Below, in pieces: positions 49,590 to 58,559 of a stretch of DNA of 64,000 bases. The stretch is from Actinomadura rupiterrae. Its GTDB lineage: Bacteria > Actinomycetota > Actinomycetes > Streptosporangiales > Streptosporangiaceae. The stretch's first letter is position 1, and every line of letters starts with the position of its first letter. The translations under genes and the position numbers were made by a program. The DNA lies in assembly GCF_024172125.1 (NCBI RefSeq), contig NZ_JAMZEA010000007.1, positions 598,404-662,403 on the forward strand, given 5' to 3'. The notes beneath the pieces are model-generated. The model was not told where the DNA came from. It saw nothing but the letters and a program-made list of their open reading frames with translations, and did no database searches.

Positions 49590-51725
49590 GTGAAGACCGC
49601 GCCCCGCGCCGCCGCGGCGCCCCACACCCCAGCCCCAGCAGAAGAAGGCAGCCCCCCGCCCACCGGACAGCCCGGCACCCCTGAGCAGCCTGGCCGTTTC
49701 TCGGCCGAAGGGCTGTTCGGGACGGCCCGCACCGACCTCACCGCCACCCTGGCGCTGACGTGGCGGCAGTGGATGCCGCACGCCGTCGCCGCCACCGTTG
49801 CCGGTACCGGACTGGCACTGCAGGCCATCACCTCCTCCGGAGCGGCATCTGCGACCGAGACCGCCACCGTTGCCGCAGCGGTCACCGTCCCGGCCGCCGT
49901 CCGCACCGCGCAGCTGGTGCGGCGCCGCCGCCCGCACTGGACGCGCCGGACTCTGGTCGCCGGGCTCGGTATCGCCGCCTGGCTCACGACCGCACCCTGG
50001 GGCATCGGCCACGACCACCTCGCCGTCCTGGCCGGGCTGGAACTGGCGCTCGCGGCCCGCTGGTGGCAACTCCACCGCATCCCGCACCCGCCCACCGACG
50101 AGCCCGAGCACACCGAACCGGAACCCGGCGAAGCCGGTGGCGACTCAGCAGCCGACGGCCTGACGCCGTTCGCGCAGCAGATCACGCGGCTGTGGCAAGA
50201 GCAGGTGGGGACCAAGACCGGGCCCGCGCCGAGCTCGGAGCTGATGCTGCCCGCGCCCACCCGCTACGGCTACGAGTGGAAGCTGCGGCTGCAGCCCGCC
50301 CAGCAGATCTACCCCAAGATCCTCAACGTCCTGGACCTCATCGCCTCCGGGCTGGACGTCGGCATCACCGACGTGATGATCGAAAAGCATGCCGACCACC
50401 GGTCGGCGCACTGGTGCCGCCTGCAGGTCCTGGAACGCTCGCCGATCGAGGGCAACGTCGACTTCACTGGCCCGCGCCGCATCGACACCCTGGGCGGCGA
50501 GCCCGGCTACGGCATCCTGCAGCTCGGGCCGTATGCCGACGGCGAAGGCGAAGCGCCCTGGCGGCTCTACACGCCCGGCTCGATGTGGAGCGGCGTGGTC
50601 ATCGGCGACACCGGCATCGGCAAGTCCCGCGTGATGGAGAACCTCGTCATCTCCGCCGTCTCCTGCGGCGACACCGAGTACTGGTACATCGATCCCAACC
50701 GCGGCGGCTCGTCCCCGGCCCTGGCCGACCACGCCGACTGGTTCGCCACCGCCGACGAAGCCGACGACGTCCTGGCGGCGCTGCTGTGCATCGTCGACGC
50801 CCGCGCGGAAGAGAACGCGGTGATGCGCCTGACCGGATTCACCCCCTCCCCCGACCGGCCCGGCCTGCTGGTCGTGATCGACGAATGCCACCGGGTCTTC
50901 ACCCAGGACAGCGCCGCCGGATGGGCCCGGATCGCGCGCGAGGGCCGCAAGGTCGGGGTGGCGCTGCTGCCCGCCTCGCAGTACGCCGGGATCATCACCT
51001 TCGGCAACCACGAACCGCTGCGCCAGAGCGTGATGGTCGGCAACGCCATCGCCATGCGTGTCACCAGCAAGTCCGGCAAGGGCCTGATGGCCGGCCTGGA
51101 GGTCGACCCGCTCACCCTGCCCGAGCTGCCCGGCTACGGCTACACCATGCGGTCGGAGAAGCACGGCGGCCGCACCGCCCCGTTCCGCAACCGCAACACC
51201 ACCCCCGGCGGGGACGCCGAAGCCCCCGCCCGCTGGCTCGCCATGCAGCCCCGTCCCGGCCTGGACACCCTCACCGTCACCGCGACCCTGGCCGCCGGAA
51301 CCGCCTACCGGGACCGGCACGCCGTCGACGCGACCGGCCGGACCGCCTCGGCCCGCCGGGTGGAGCAGCTGCGCGCCGGGCACCTGCCCGACGACTTCCT
51401 CAACGGCACCAGCCCCGCCGACACCAACGGCCACCAGGCCGAACCGCCCGTCATGGGCAAGGTCATCACCTTCCCCACCTTCACACCTGCTCCGGCAGCC
51501 GCCGAGGCGCCCGTGGGGCCTACGGCCTCGGCCCGCCGACCGATCGGCCTCAGCGACTCCCACCAAGCCGTGTGGGCCGCCGTCGCCGCCGGCATCGACC
51601 GCCCCAAGGAGATCGGCGAACACGTCGGCCTCTCACCCCGCCAGACCCAAGCCCTGCTCAGCCAACTACTCAAGGACGGCCACCTGATCCAACCCAAGTA
51701 CGGCCGCTACCAGACCGCGTCCTAA
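49590..51725 (+). CDS. TraB/FtsK-type DNA translocase (conjugation)
   Basis: The 711-residue protein starts at GTG 49590 after GGAGGAGA. Two or three hydrophobic segments lie at about 60-150 (HAVAATVAGTGLALQAITSS; GIAAWLTTAPWGIG; LAVLAGLELALAARWW). The FtsK-like ATPase domain has Walker A GDTGIGKSR near 340 and Walker B LLVVIDECH near 425, with VALLPASQYAGIITFGN after it. The C-terminus is a winged helix (SHQAVWAAVAAGIDRPKEIG; LSPRQTQALLSQLLKDGHLI), like the domain of TraB that reads short repeats on plasmid DNA. TraB pumps double-stranded DNA between mycelia in actinomycete conjugation. The AGGAGCG cluster at 54723-55020 is a candidate recognition locus. Confidence 0.88.
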   Translation: MKTAPRAAAAPHTPAPAEEGSPPPTGQPGTPEQPGRFSAEGLFGTARTDLTATLALTWRQWMPHAVAATVAGTGLALQAITSSGAASATETATVAAAVTVPAAVRTAQLVRRRRPHWTRRTLVAGLGIAAWLTTAPWGIGHDHLAVLAGLELALAARWWQLHRIPHPPTDEPEHTEPEPGEAGGDSAADGLTPFAQQITRLWQEQVGTKTGPAPSSELMLPAPTRYGYEWKLRLQPAQQIYPKILNVLDLIASGLDVGITDVMIEKHADHRSAHWCRLQVLERSPIEGNVDFTGPRRIDTLGGEPGYGILQLGPYADGEGEAPWRLYTPGSMWSGVVIGDTGIGKSRVMENLVISAVSCGDTEYWYIDPNRGGSSPALADHADWFATADEADDVLAALLCIVDARAEENAVMRLTGFTPSPDRPGLLVVIDECHRVFTQDSAAGWARIAREGRKVGVALLPASQYAGIITFGNHEPLRQSVMVGNAIAMRVTSKSGKGLMAGLEVDPLTLPELPGYGYTMRSEKHGGRTAPFRNRNTTPGGDAEAPARWLAMQPRPGLDTLTVTATLAAGTAYRDRHAVDATGRTASARRVEQLRAGHLPDDFLNGTSPADTNGHQAEPPVMGKVITFPTFTPAPAAAEAPVGPTASARRPIGLSDSHQAVWAAVAAGIDRPKEIGEHVGLSPRQTQALLSQLLKDGHLIQPKYGRYQTAS

Positions 51726-51749
51726 CCCGACTGGAAGGAGCACCCTCCG

Positions 51750-52259
51750 ATGCTGTTCACCCGCACCCGCCGCGACGCCCCCACGCCCGACCGGCCGCCG
51801 TTCACCTTCCCGACCGCACCCGCCCTCACCAGCCAGGACGACCAGGCCGCGACCATCACTCCGCGGCTGCGCCGCAAGGCGCTCGCCTGGGCCTCCGCCA
51901 TCACCACCGACCGCACCGACGACAACCAAGTCCTCGGCCACGCCGAGGTCATCCTGGCCTGGCTGGAGGTCGCCGACACCGCCGACGACCTGAGCGCCCG
52001 CGAGGCCGCCCTCACCCAGGCCGGCATCAACCACGGGTACCCCCACGACGGCGACACCGACCGGTTCCTCGGGCGCGCCCGGAGCCTCTACGGCTTCCTC
52101 ACCGACACCTACAGCCCGGCCGCCGACTCCATCCGGATCGCCAGCCGGTACGGCTTCGGAAAGCACAGCGGCACCCGGCACGGCACCGCCGAGACCGTCC
52201 CCGGCTCCGAGATCCAGATCTGGAGTTTCGACCCCAAGCAACAGAACCCGCACTTCTGA
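51750..52259 (+). CDS. Hypothetical protein, 169 residues
   Basis: ATG 51750 with GGAAGGAG upstream, 24 nt after the translocase gene. The product is helical (LRRKALAWASAITTDRTDDN; HAEVILAWLEVADTADDLSA) and ends in a beta-type segment (IQIWSFDPKQQNPHF). No family recognised; AICEs often carry similar short genes after traB. Confidence 0.6.
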   Translation: MLFTRTRRDAPTPDRPPFTFPTAPALTSQDDQAATITPRLRRKALAWASAITTDRTDDNQVLGHAEVILAWLEVADTADDLSAREAALTQAGINHGYPHDGDTDRFLGRARSLYGFLTDTYSPAADSIRIASRYGFGKHSGTRHGTAETVPGSEIQIWSFDPKQQNPHF

Positions 52260-52343
52260 CCCGAGACCCTCCCACCTACCGACGGGCCTGGCAGGCGCAC
52301 ATCCACGCGCGCTGCCAGGCCCGTCCGTTCTCCAGGGACCCCG

Positions 52344-52640
52344 ATGCCCTCAGCACTGCCCACCACGATCCAACCCACCTCACCGCCCACCACCCCGACA
52401 CCGGGCGGCCCCACACCGCATCACCCCTCCACCGCAAGCGCCATCGCCTTCGCCGCGCTCCTGCTGATCGCCCTGTTCATCGCCTGGCGGATCAGCCTGC
52501 GCACCCACCCCTGGACCCGATGCCCAAAATGCAAGGGCGACCCGCGCTCCTACCACCCGATCTTCAGCCGCCACTTCGCGCTCTGCCCGCGCTGCAACGG
52601 CACCGGCCGAGTCCTACGCAAAGGCGCACCACCCCAATAG
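52344..52640 (+). CDS. Small membrane-anchored zinc-finger protein, 98 residues
   Basis: A Pro/Thr-rich N-terminus, one transmembrane segment (TASAIAFAALLLIALFIAWR), then CPKCKGDPRS and CPRCNGTGRVLRK, a DnaJ-type CxxCxG zinc motif pair. Such small zinc-finger proteins often appear on actinomycete plasmids. Function unknown. It precedes the MazG-like gene. Confidence 0.65.
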   Translation: MPSALPTTIQPTSPPTTPTPGGPTPHHPSTASAIAFAALLLIALFIAWRISLRTHPWTRCPKCKGDPRSYHPIFSRHFALCPRCNGTGRVLRKGAPPQ

Positions 52641-52666
52641 CCACCACCCCAGAAAGGAAGCCACCC

Positions 52667-53203
52667 GTGAGTCGTCCCGACACCGACCACACCACGCTGC
52701 TGATCCCCGAACCGGCGCGCATGTTCGACCTCGGCCAGCAGATCGCCACCGAGATGCGGAAGCACTTTCCCGTCCAGGACGAACGCGACCGGCAGATCCT
52801 CGCCCTCGCCGAGGAAGCCGGCGAGTTCGTCGCGGCCTACCGCCGCTGGACCGGCCGCGCCCGCCGCACCGGCCCCTTCACCGACGTCATCGACGAACTC
52901 GCCGACGTCCTGATCACCGCCTACGTCACCAGCGCCGTCCTGGACTCCTGGGTACCCGTCCGCCGCGACGACATCGCCCGCCTCCTCACCGAGGAACCCG
53001 TCCGGCAAGTCATGCACCTGCACGCCAGCGTCGGCGCCTTCGTCCAGGAGCAACTCGACAACACCTCCACCCCCGCCACCGGCCTCAACCGAGTCATCGC
53101 CGCCACGCACGCCACCGCCCACGCCCTCGACATCGACCTCCAGGCCGCCGTGGACGCCAAGACCCAGATCGTCTTCACCCGCGGCTGGCGCGACCCCCGC
53201 TGA
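52667..53203 (+). CDS. MazG-like nucleotide pyrophosphohydrolase
   Basis: The 178-residue protein starts at GTG 52667 after GAAAGGAAG. It has the MazG-type metal motif EExxE...DExxD: RQILALAEEAGEFVAAYRRW and FTDVIDELADVLITAYVTSA. All-alpha NTP pyrophosphohydrolases hydrolyse (d)NTPs or modified nucleotides. Phages and plasmids use MazG homologues to change nucleotide pools or to blunt host stress signals; which applies here is unknown. A good terminator follows. Confidence 0.85.
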   Translation: MSRPDTDHTTLLIPEPARMFDLGQQIATEMRKHFPVQDERDRQILALAEEAGEFVAAYRRWTGRARRTGPFTDVIDELADVLITAYVTSAVLDSWVPVRRDDIARLLTEEPVRQVMHLHASVGAFVQEQLDNTSTPATGLNRVIAATHATAHALDIDLQAAVDAKTQIVFTRGWRDPR

Positions 53204-53218
53204 GCGAATGTCACCTAC

Positions 53219-53254
53219 AAGCCCGGACGGCCCCGTGCCGTCTGGGCTTTTCTT
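53219..53254 (+). terminator. Rho-independent terminator after the MazG-like gene
   Basis: A 12-bp stem (AAGCCCGGACGG at 53219-53230, CCGTCTGGGCTT at 53238-53249, one G:T) with a 7-nt loop, followed by TTCTTC. It closes the long rightward cluster. Confidence 0.85.
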
Positions 53255-53381
53255 CGCCCCACCACGTCACACCCGCCCCACCAGACCGACCGAGCCCACC
53301 GCCCATGACCCGCGTTCCTCGCCGCTGTGCGACTAAAACGCGCGCGGGTCCAGCAGGGGCCACGTCAGAAAGCGAGACCTG

Positions 53382-53924
53382 ATGACCGACCAGCAACCCC
53401 AGCCGTCCGCCGCGACACCGCCACCGCCCGGCCGCCGGCCCACCCCCGACATGGACGTGAACATGCAGGAGTTGATGCGGCTGGAGCGCCAAGACCTCGC
53501 CACCGCCGGGATCACGCTGACCGACCAGCAGGCCCGCGAACGCGTCGAACTCACCATCGCCCTGATGCGCCGCTACATGACCTCGGCGCCCTGGAGCCCG
53601 CCGCCGCGCCCGGACCGCGGTCTGCTGGGCCCGCACTGCTCCCACCACGACGACTGCGCGATGGACGTGTGCCAGGACGGCTACGCCTGGAACCCCTGCC
53701 GCACCCCCGGCTGCCCGATCTGCGGCGGCCCGCCCGTGCAGACCCCCGAGCACTGGGCCGGGTCGGCGGTCGCCCAGGCGCTGATGAGCGAGTTCGACCG
53801 GGCCCGGGCGCGCGCCTACCTAGACGCCTACCCGCTGATGCGCCGACCCGCCGACCCGCCGGTCATCCCCGACGAACGCCAGGACGCCGTTTGCAACTGG
53901 GACACCGACGACGGCCAACCCTAG
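53382..53924 (+). CDS. Cys-rich hypothetical protein, 180 residues
   Basis: Begins MTDQQPQPSAATPPPPGRRP. It has a helical section (NMQELMRLERQDLATAGITL) and a Cys/His cluster (HCSHHDDCAMDVCQDGYAWN, then PCRTPGCPICGGPP), likely to bind zinc. A helical C-terminal third follows. Similar proteins occur in actinomycete elements; function unknown. Confidence 0.6.
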   Translation: MTDQQPQPSAATPPPPGRRPTPDMDVNMQELMRLERQDLATAGITLTDQQARERVELTIALMRRYMTSAPWSPPPRPDRGLLGPHCSHHDDCAMDVCQDGYAWNPCRTPGCPICGGPPVQTPEHWAGSAVAQALMSEFDRARARAYLDAYPLMRRPADPPVIPDERQDAVCNWDTDDGQP

Positions 53925-53969
53925 TGAGCACCGGACCGAGCCCACGCACGTCGCATGTGGGGTGGACCA

Positions 53970-54509
53970 TCAGTGAAGGATGTAGCCGAGGATAAGAGCG
54001 GGGACGAGGGAAGCCGCGAACGCCGCGAAGGCCACTAGTGGTGGGCGCCACCACAGTGAGGTCTCTACAAGAACGGGTTCCCCGTACTGCACTGGATGGT
54101 CAGCGATGGCGGCCGCGTGCGCCGCGGCGAGCACCTGGTGAGCGCGACGGAAGCTGCGGTAGCCCAATATTTCCCCCAGCACGGAACCCCCGAACTGGAT
54201 CGAGGTCAGCTCCTGACCGTCGAGCAACCTGATGGCCAGGCCGCCCTCCACGACCACCTCCGCCACGCACCTCCAGGCCACTCGCGAAGTGAAAACGCCG
54301 TTGGTCACCGACACATGGGTTGCGTCGTACCGCACTGCGTTCCCCCACCCCAGAGTCCAGAAGAAGGTCAGCATGGCCGCAAAGACCGCAACTACGAACC
54401 ATCGGGCTTGATCAGAGGACGATGCCAACAAGAGGCACATGACCACCCAGATCGCGCCACCGAAAGTCAGCGGGAACCAGGAGAACGTGATCCGCCGAAC
54501 GGGACGCAT
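53970..54509 (-). CDS. Membrane protein with PH-like domain, 179 residues
   Basis: Minus-strand ORF within the otherwise rightward region. Two N-terminal hydrophobic segments (FPLTFGGAIWVVMCLLLASS; WFVVAVFAAMLTFFWTLGWG), then a beta-rich domain (NAVRYDATHVSVTNGVFTSR; VAEVVVEGGLAIRLLDGQEL), then a C-terminal membrane segment (LVAFAAFAASLVPALILGYI). This resembles small bPH/DUF-type membrane proteins. ATG 54509 or TTG 54527 may be the start. Base composition is less GC-rich at third positions. Function unknown. Confidence 0.6.
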   Translation of the reverse strand: MRPVRRITFSWFPLTFGGAIWVVMCLLLASSSDQARWFVVAVFAAMLTFFWTLGWGNAVRYDATHVSVTNGVFTSRVAWRCVAEVVVEGGLAIRLLDGQELTSIQFGGSVLGEILGYRSFRRAHQVLAAAHAAAIADHPVQYGEPVLVETSLWWRPPLVAFAAFAASLVPALILGYILH

Positions 54510-54722
54510 CTTCACCTGAGGGCGCAAGCCATCCCCCTATCCCGACCAAAACCACATCGTCACAGGACAGGGGAGACCGTAGCGCGACACCCTTGCCCGC
54601 TCTCGTTCCGGGTTGTTGTGTCCGCACAGCCCTGCTTCCGCTCCAGCAGGTGACTTTCGCCGCCACCAGGAGGGCCGGTGCTCGGGCGCTGGTCGTTCCC
54701 AAATACGCGCCTCCTCTCGTCC

Positions 54723-55020
54723 AGGAGCGCTCCCGCTCCGATCGTGGCGCACCCGCCTTGTTCATAGGAGCGCGCGCCATCGAATCCGCAGGAGCGGACA
54801 CAGGTCGCTTGACGCTCGCACAGGCGCCTCTGGCAGCGTTCGCCGTTTCCCCTGCTAGATCGGTTGCGCAAGGGGGCGGCAAGGGCATGTCAATGGGTGC
54901 TGGCGAGGCCGCGCCCCCGTCACCCTCCGGTCCGCCCAGCCGATCGCAAGGAGCGCTCCTCATCCCGGTAGGAGCGTTTCCGGTGACGGCCAGGAGCGCT
55001 CCTGTTTGCCCGCAGGAGCG
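54723..55020. repeat. Cluster of seven AGGAGCG boxes (possible transfer locus or iterons)
   Basis: AGGAGCG occurs at 54723, 54766, 54790, 54949, 54970, 54992 and 55014, all in the same orientation. Two copies extend to a perfect palindrome AGGAGCGCTCCT (54949-54960 and 54992-55003) and the first nearly so. The stretch 54510-55148 holds no convincing gene. Short direct repeats near traB or replication genes are typical for cis-acting transfer loci (clt) or iterons in actinomycete elements. A further inverted repeat AGGTGTC/GACACCT (55108-55138) precedes the next gene. Confidence 0.6.
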
Positions 55021-55148
55021 CCTTGCGTGCGCGCGCTGGCGCGTCCGCACCGTGCCGCCTGCAGCGCCACTCCGCCTTGTGGCCAGAGCATTGGAAAGTC
55101 GGGGGTGAGGTGTCACGTCCCCTGGGGCGGCGACACCTGTAAGGGGAT

Positions 55149-56321
55149 GTGAACGACAAATCTGTCGGAGCCGAGCCGCTCCACCGTCGCGCCCACCTGT
55201 CCATCGTCCCGTCCGCCGAGCCGCCGGAGGAAGGCGGCGCCTGCAATGTCGCAGGAGGTACCGCCAGCGGTACCGCGGGCGGTACCCACGCAGGTGCCGC
55301 GGCCACTTCTCCGGGAAACGGCATTCGCCCTGGTCAGCGCATGCGCGGCAAGGGGGGTGAGAGTGCTGACTTCCTTCTCGATCCCGCGATTGGATCGATC
55401 AGTACCGGGGGCGCGGGGGTGATGGGGGTCCTGTACCAGTGCCGGATGGCCACCGCCGAGCAGCTCCGGCGGGTGATCACACCCAACAGCGCCTCCACCC
55501 GGTATGTGCGGGCCGAACTCGGCAAGCTCGCCCGCGCCGGGCTGGTGGGCGCGGTCCGGCGGCGCGGCGAGCCGCGCACCAAAGTGTGGTTCCTGACCCG
55601 CGCCGGCGCCGCCGCGACCGAGGCGAGCCCGGAGATCGTCGCCCGGCCGTACCGGATGACGGCCGCGACCGCGGCGGGCCCGCTGCAGAACCACGCCCTG
55701 GCGGTCACCGACCTGCTGACGGCCTTGTCCGCGTCCGGCCAGGCCGCCCTGCTGGACTGCCAGGTGGAGGTCTCCCACGGGCAGGGCAACGCCCTGGACC
55801 CGACCGGGGTGTCCGGCCGTTCGATCGTCATCACCGACGCGGTCGTCCGCCCGCTCCCGGCAGCGGTCGACCAAGGGGTGCCGCCGGTGCTGTTCGTCGA
55901 ACTGGACCGGGCGACCACCAGCGGGCTCCGGTTGGTCGACAAGCTGCACGCCTACGACCGGTACCGCCTCCACCAGCGCACCAGATCCAGCGCCAGCAGC
56001 AGCTCGGTGTGGAAGACCCGCTACCACGGCGGCTATTTCAGCGTGTTCCCGCCGGTGCTGCTGGTCATCACCGGGCCTCCCGAACGGGCGGCCCGCCGGA
56101 TGGCGCTGGTGCGGGATCTGCTGTGGCAGCACCGGTGCAGCGGCCTGGAGGGCGGGGACGTGGCCGCGGCGGCGGTGTCGCAGGTGGCCCTGCTGAACCA
56201 CCTGGAGCGGGGCGAGGGGCTGACCGCGCCGATCTGGATCCCGCTGAGCCCTGACGCCCCAGCCGCCCCAGTCGCCCTGCCCGACCTGCATGAAGCAGTC
56301 CGGCCGCCCAAGCAGTACTGA
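55149..56321 (+). CDS. Replication-relaxation family protein
   Basis: The 390-residue protein starts at GTG 55149 after AAGGGG. After a Gly/Ala-rich linker it has a winged-helix section (GVMGVLYQCRMATAEQLRRV; YVRAELGKLARAGLVGAVRR), then a nuclease-like core with HALAVTDLLTALSASGQAAL, VLFVELDRATTSGLRLVDKL and RYHGGYFSVFPPVLLVITGP. This order fits the replication-relaxation family of actinomycete plasmids and elements, thought to assist plasmid replication. A terminator follows. Confidence 0.85.
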   Translation: MNDKSVGAEPLHRRAHLSIVPSAEPPEEGGACNVAGGTASGTAGGTHAGAAATSPGNGIRPGQRMRGKGGESADFLLDPAIGSISTGGAGVMGVLYQCRMATAEQLRRVITPNSASTRYVRAELGKLARAGLVGAVRRRGEPRTKVWFLTRAGAAATEASPEIVARPYRMTAATAAGPLQNHALAVTDLLTALSASGQAALLDCQVEVSHGQGNALDPTGVSGRSIVITDAVVRPLPAAVDQGVPPVLFVELDRATTSGLRLVDKLHAYDRYRLHQRTRSSASSSSVWKTRYHGGYFSVFPPVLLVITGPPERAARRMALVRDLLWQHRCSGLEGGDVAAAAVSQVALLNHLERGEGLTAPIWIPLSPDAPAAPVALPDLHEAVRPPKQY

Positions 56322-56349
56322 CCGCGGCGAAACCACCCCGTACATGCGA

Positions 56350-56375
56350 GAAGGCCCCCGGGCCAGGGGGCCTTC
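56350..56375 (+). terminator. Rho-independent terminator after the replication-relaxation gene
   Basis: A 10-bp stem GAAGGCCCCC/GGGGGCCTTC (56350-56359, 56366-56375) with a 6-nt loop, followed by TTGTG. Confidence 0.75.
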
Positions 56376-56407
56376 TTGTGCAGCACACGTAGCACGAAGG
56401 GTCGCAT

Positions 56408-58519
56408 ATGAGCACACGTGATCACAACGGTGACCAACAGCCCCACAACCGCACCGACGACAGCAGCGACCCCGACTCCACCGGCCACCAGGACCCCTCC
56501 GCCGACGCCAAGGGGCGTGGGCCGACCAAGCACGACCGGGCCCTGGCGCTGCTGACCGAGCACCTGCAGCTGCGGCTCAGCGAGTACGGCTGGCCGTATG
56601 CCCGCGATCAGGACCGGCTGTTCCGGTTCACCCAGGCGGGGAGGAGCGAGCTGTGCGCCGAGGCGCGGCACCTGTGGCGCAATGCCTACCAGGACCCGCC
56701 ACCGCCCGACCGGACGCTGCGCCAGGTGGTCGCCGACCTGCAGCGCGCCGCCCGCGACGCCGATGTCGACGATGCGGCCGCCACCGGGTGGCTGCGTGAG
56801 CGCGGGGTGGAGCCCTCGCCGGAGGAGGCGACCGGACAGAACCGGGGGCTGGCCGCCCTGCAGGAGCTACCGGGCTGCCCAGTCGATGACGGCTACGTCA
56901 TCCCCGACCCGTACACGATCGCGGTGGATGCGATCTGGCGGTGGCGGATCGACGGACCGCCCGAGCGGGTCGCCTGGGGCCCGGTGCTGGTCACCCGGGT
57001 CTACGCCGACCCCGACGGTGAGGAGCTGGTGGAGCTGGCCTGGTGGCACCGCCACCACTGGCGCACCGCCACCACCGCCCGCGCGGTCGCCAAGAGCGGC
57101 CGGATGCTGGTGCGCGAGCTCGGCGGCCGCGGTCTTCCCTTCACCGAGGCCGACGCCAAGTCGGCCGAACGCTGGCTGGCGGCCGTGGAGACCGCCAACA
57201 CCGACACCATCCAGGAGGTCACCATCGCCCGCGCACTCGGCTGGCAGGCCGACGGCACCTTCGTCACCGCCAACGGCCAGCCCTACCAGATCCACGGCAT
57301 CGAACCCCAGATCCTGCCCGCGCTGGCCGCGCACCGCGAGCACGGGTCGCTGACCGGCTGGCAGAACGCCGTCCAGTCGGCCCAGCGCTACCCGCTGGCG
57401 GCGATGGGCGTCTACGCCGGGTTCGCCGCCCCGCTGCTGCAGATCCTCGGGGTCAGCTCCTTCACCCTGAACTGGGGCGGGAACTCCACCCGCGGCAAGA
57501 CCACCGCCGCCCAGGGCGGACTGTCGGTCTGGGCCGACCCCGATGAGAACGGCCCGGCCATCACCAGCTGGTCAGCGACCAAGACCGCCCACCAGGCGCG
57601 GCTCGCGCTCGCCGGCAACGGCATCCCGCTGCTGTTCGACGACACCCAGACCGCAGGCAAGCCCGAGAACGTCTCCGACATGCTGTACCAGGTCACCCAG
57701 AACCAGGGCAAAGGCCGGATGGGTGAATGGCGCACCTACCGGTGGCGGACGATCCTGCTGTCCACCGGCGAACGCTCCGCCCTGTCGTTCGCCACCCACC
57801 AGGGCATCTCCGCCCGCGTCCTGGACCTGGCCGGCGCCCCCTTCGGACACAGCGACCAGTCCGGCGCCGACGCCGAAACCTTCCGCAACGGCGTCACCGC
57901 CAACTACGGCATGGCCGGCCCCGCCTTCATCGACAAGCTCCGCGACCACCTGGCCCGGCACGGCCCCGACAAGCTGACCGCCCGGCACGCCGAACTCACC
58001 GACCTGCACCGCCAGGACGCCACCAGCATCGCCCGCCGCCGCGCCCCGCTGGTCGCCGTGATCCGGCTGGCCTCAGAGCTGGCGCACCACTTCGGCGTCG
58101 TGCCGTTCCCGACCTTCCCCGACGCCACCTGGCGGCAGCTGTTCGTCGCCGACGACCCCCGCGACAACCGCGCCCAGCTCGCCCTGGAAGTCATCAAGGA
58201 GTACATCGCCAGCCACACCGACCGGCTCTACGAATCCGGCCGCTTCACCGCCCCGCCGGGGGGATGGATCGGGGTCCGCACCGAACACGACGGCGACAAG
58301 AACGCCATCGCGCTCATGCCCCAGAAAGTCCGCGAAGCGCTGGACCGGGCCGGGTACGAACTCGACGCCGTCCTGCCCGGCTGGCGCGAAGACAAGGCCC
58401 TGCACGAACACCCGCCCGGCTCCAAGCAGCGCCCGATCTACCAGATCGCCCGACGTATCGGCGGCTCCAAACCCCGCTGCTTCGTCTTCCGCGGCGAACT
58501 GTTCAGCGACGACGACTAG
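56408..58519 (+). CDS. DUF927 domain ATPase (replication helicase-like)
   Basis: The 703-residue protein has a helical N-terminal third and a DUF927 ATPase core: LGVSSFTLNWGGNSTRGKTT (Walker A GGNSTRGKT near 358) and PLLFDDTQTAGKPENVSDML (Walker B near 410), with ILLSTGERSALSF afterwards. The C-terminal quarter may be a DNA-binding winged-helix unit (GGWIGVRTEHDGDKNAIALM; PQKVREALDRAGYE). DUF927 proteins are superfamily helicase-like ATPases that often pair with primases on plasmids and phages. Here the primase-polymerase gene lies 0.4 kb downstream, with an iteron cluster between. Confidence 0.85.
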   Translation: MSTRDHNGDQQPHNRTDDSSDPDSTGHQDPSADAKGRGPTKHDRALALLTEHLQLRLSEYGWPYARDQDRLFRFTQAGRSELCAEARHLWRNAYQDPPPPDRTLRQVVADLQRAARDADVDDAAATGWLRERGVEPSPEEATGQNRGLAALQELPGCPVDDGYVIPDPYTIAVDAIWRWRIDGPPERVAWGPVLVTRVYADPDGEELVELAWWHRHHWRTATTARAVAKSGRMLVRELGGRGLPFTEADAKSAERWLAAVETANTDTIQEVTIARALGWQADGTFVTANGQPYQIHGIEPQILPALAAHREHGSLTGWQNAVQSAQRYPLAAMGVYAGFAAPLLQILGVSSFTLNWGGNSTRGKTTAAQGGLSVWADPDENGPAITSWSATKTAHQARLALAGNGIPLLFDDTQTAGKPENVSDMLYQVTQNQGKGRMGEWRTYRWRTILLSTGERSALSFATHQGISARVLDLAGAPFGHSDQSGADAETFRNGVTANYGMAGPAFIDKLRDHLARHGPDKLTARHAELTDLHRQDATSIARRRAPLVAVIRLASELAHHFGVVPFPTFPDATWRQLFVADDPRDNRAQLALEVIKEYIASHTDRLYESGRFTAPPGGWIGVRTEHDGDKNAIALMPQKVREALDRAGYELDAVLPGWREDKALHEHPPGSKQRPIYQIARRIGGSKPRCFVFRGELFSDDD

Positions 58520-58559
58520 ACATCCCCCGCACCGTCGGCCCGTGAAGCCCGCATCCGGC

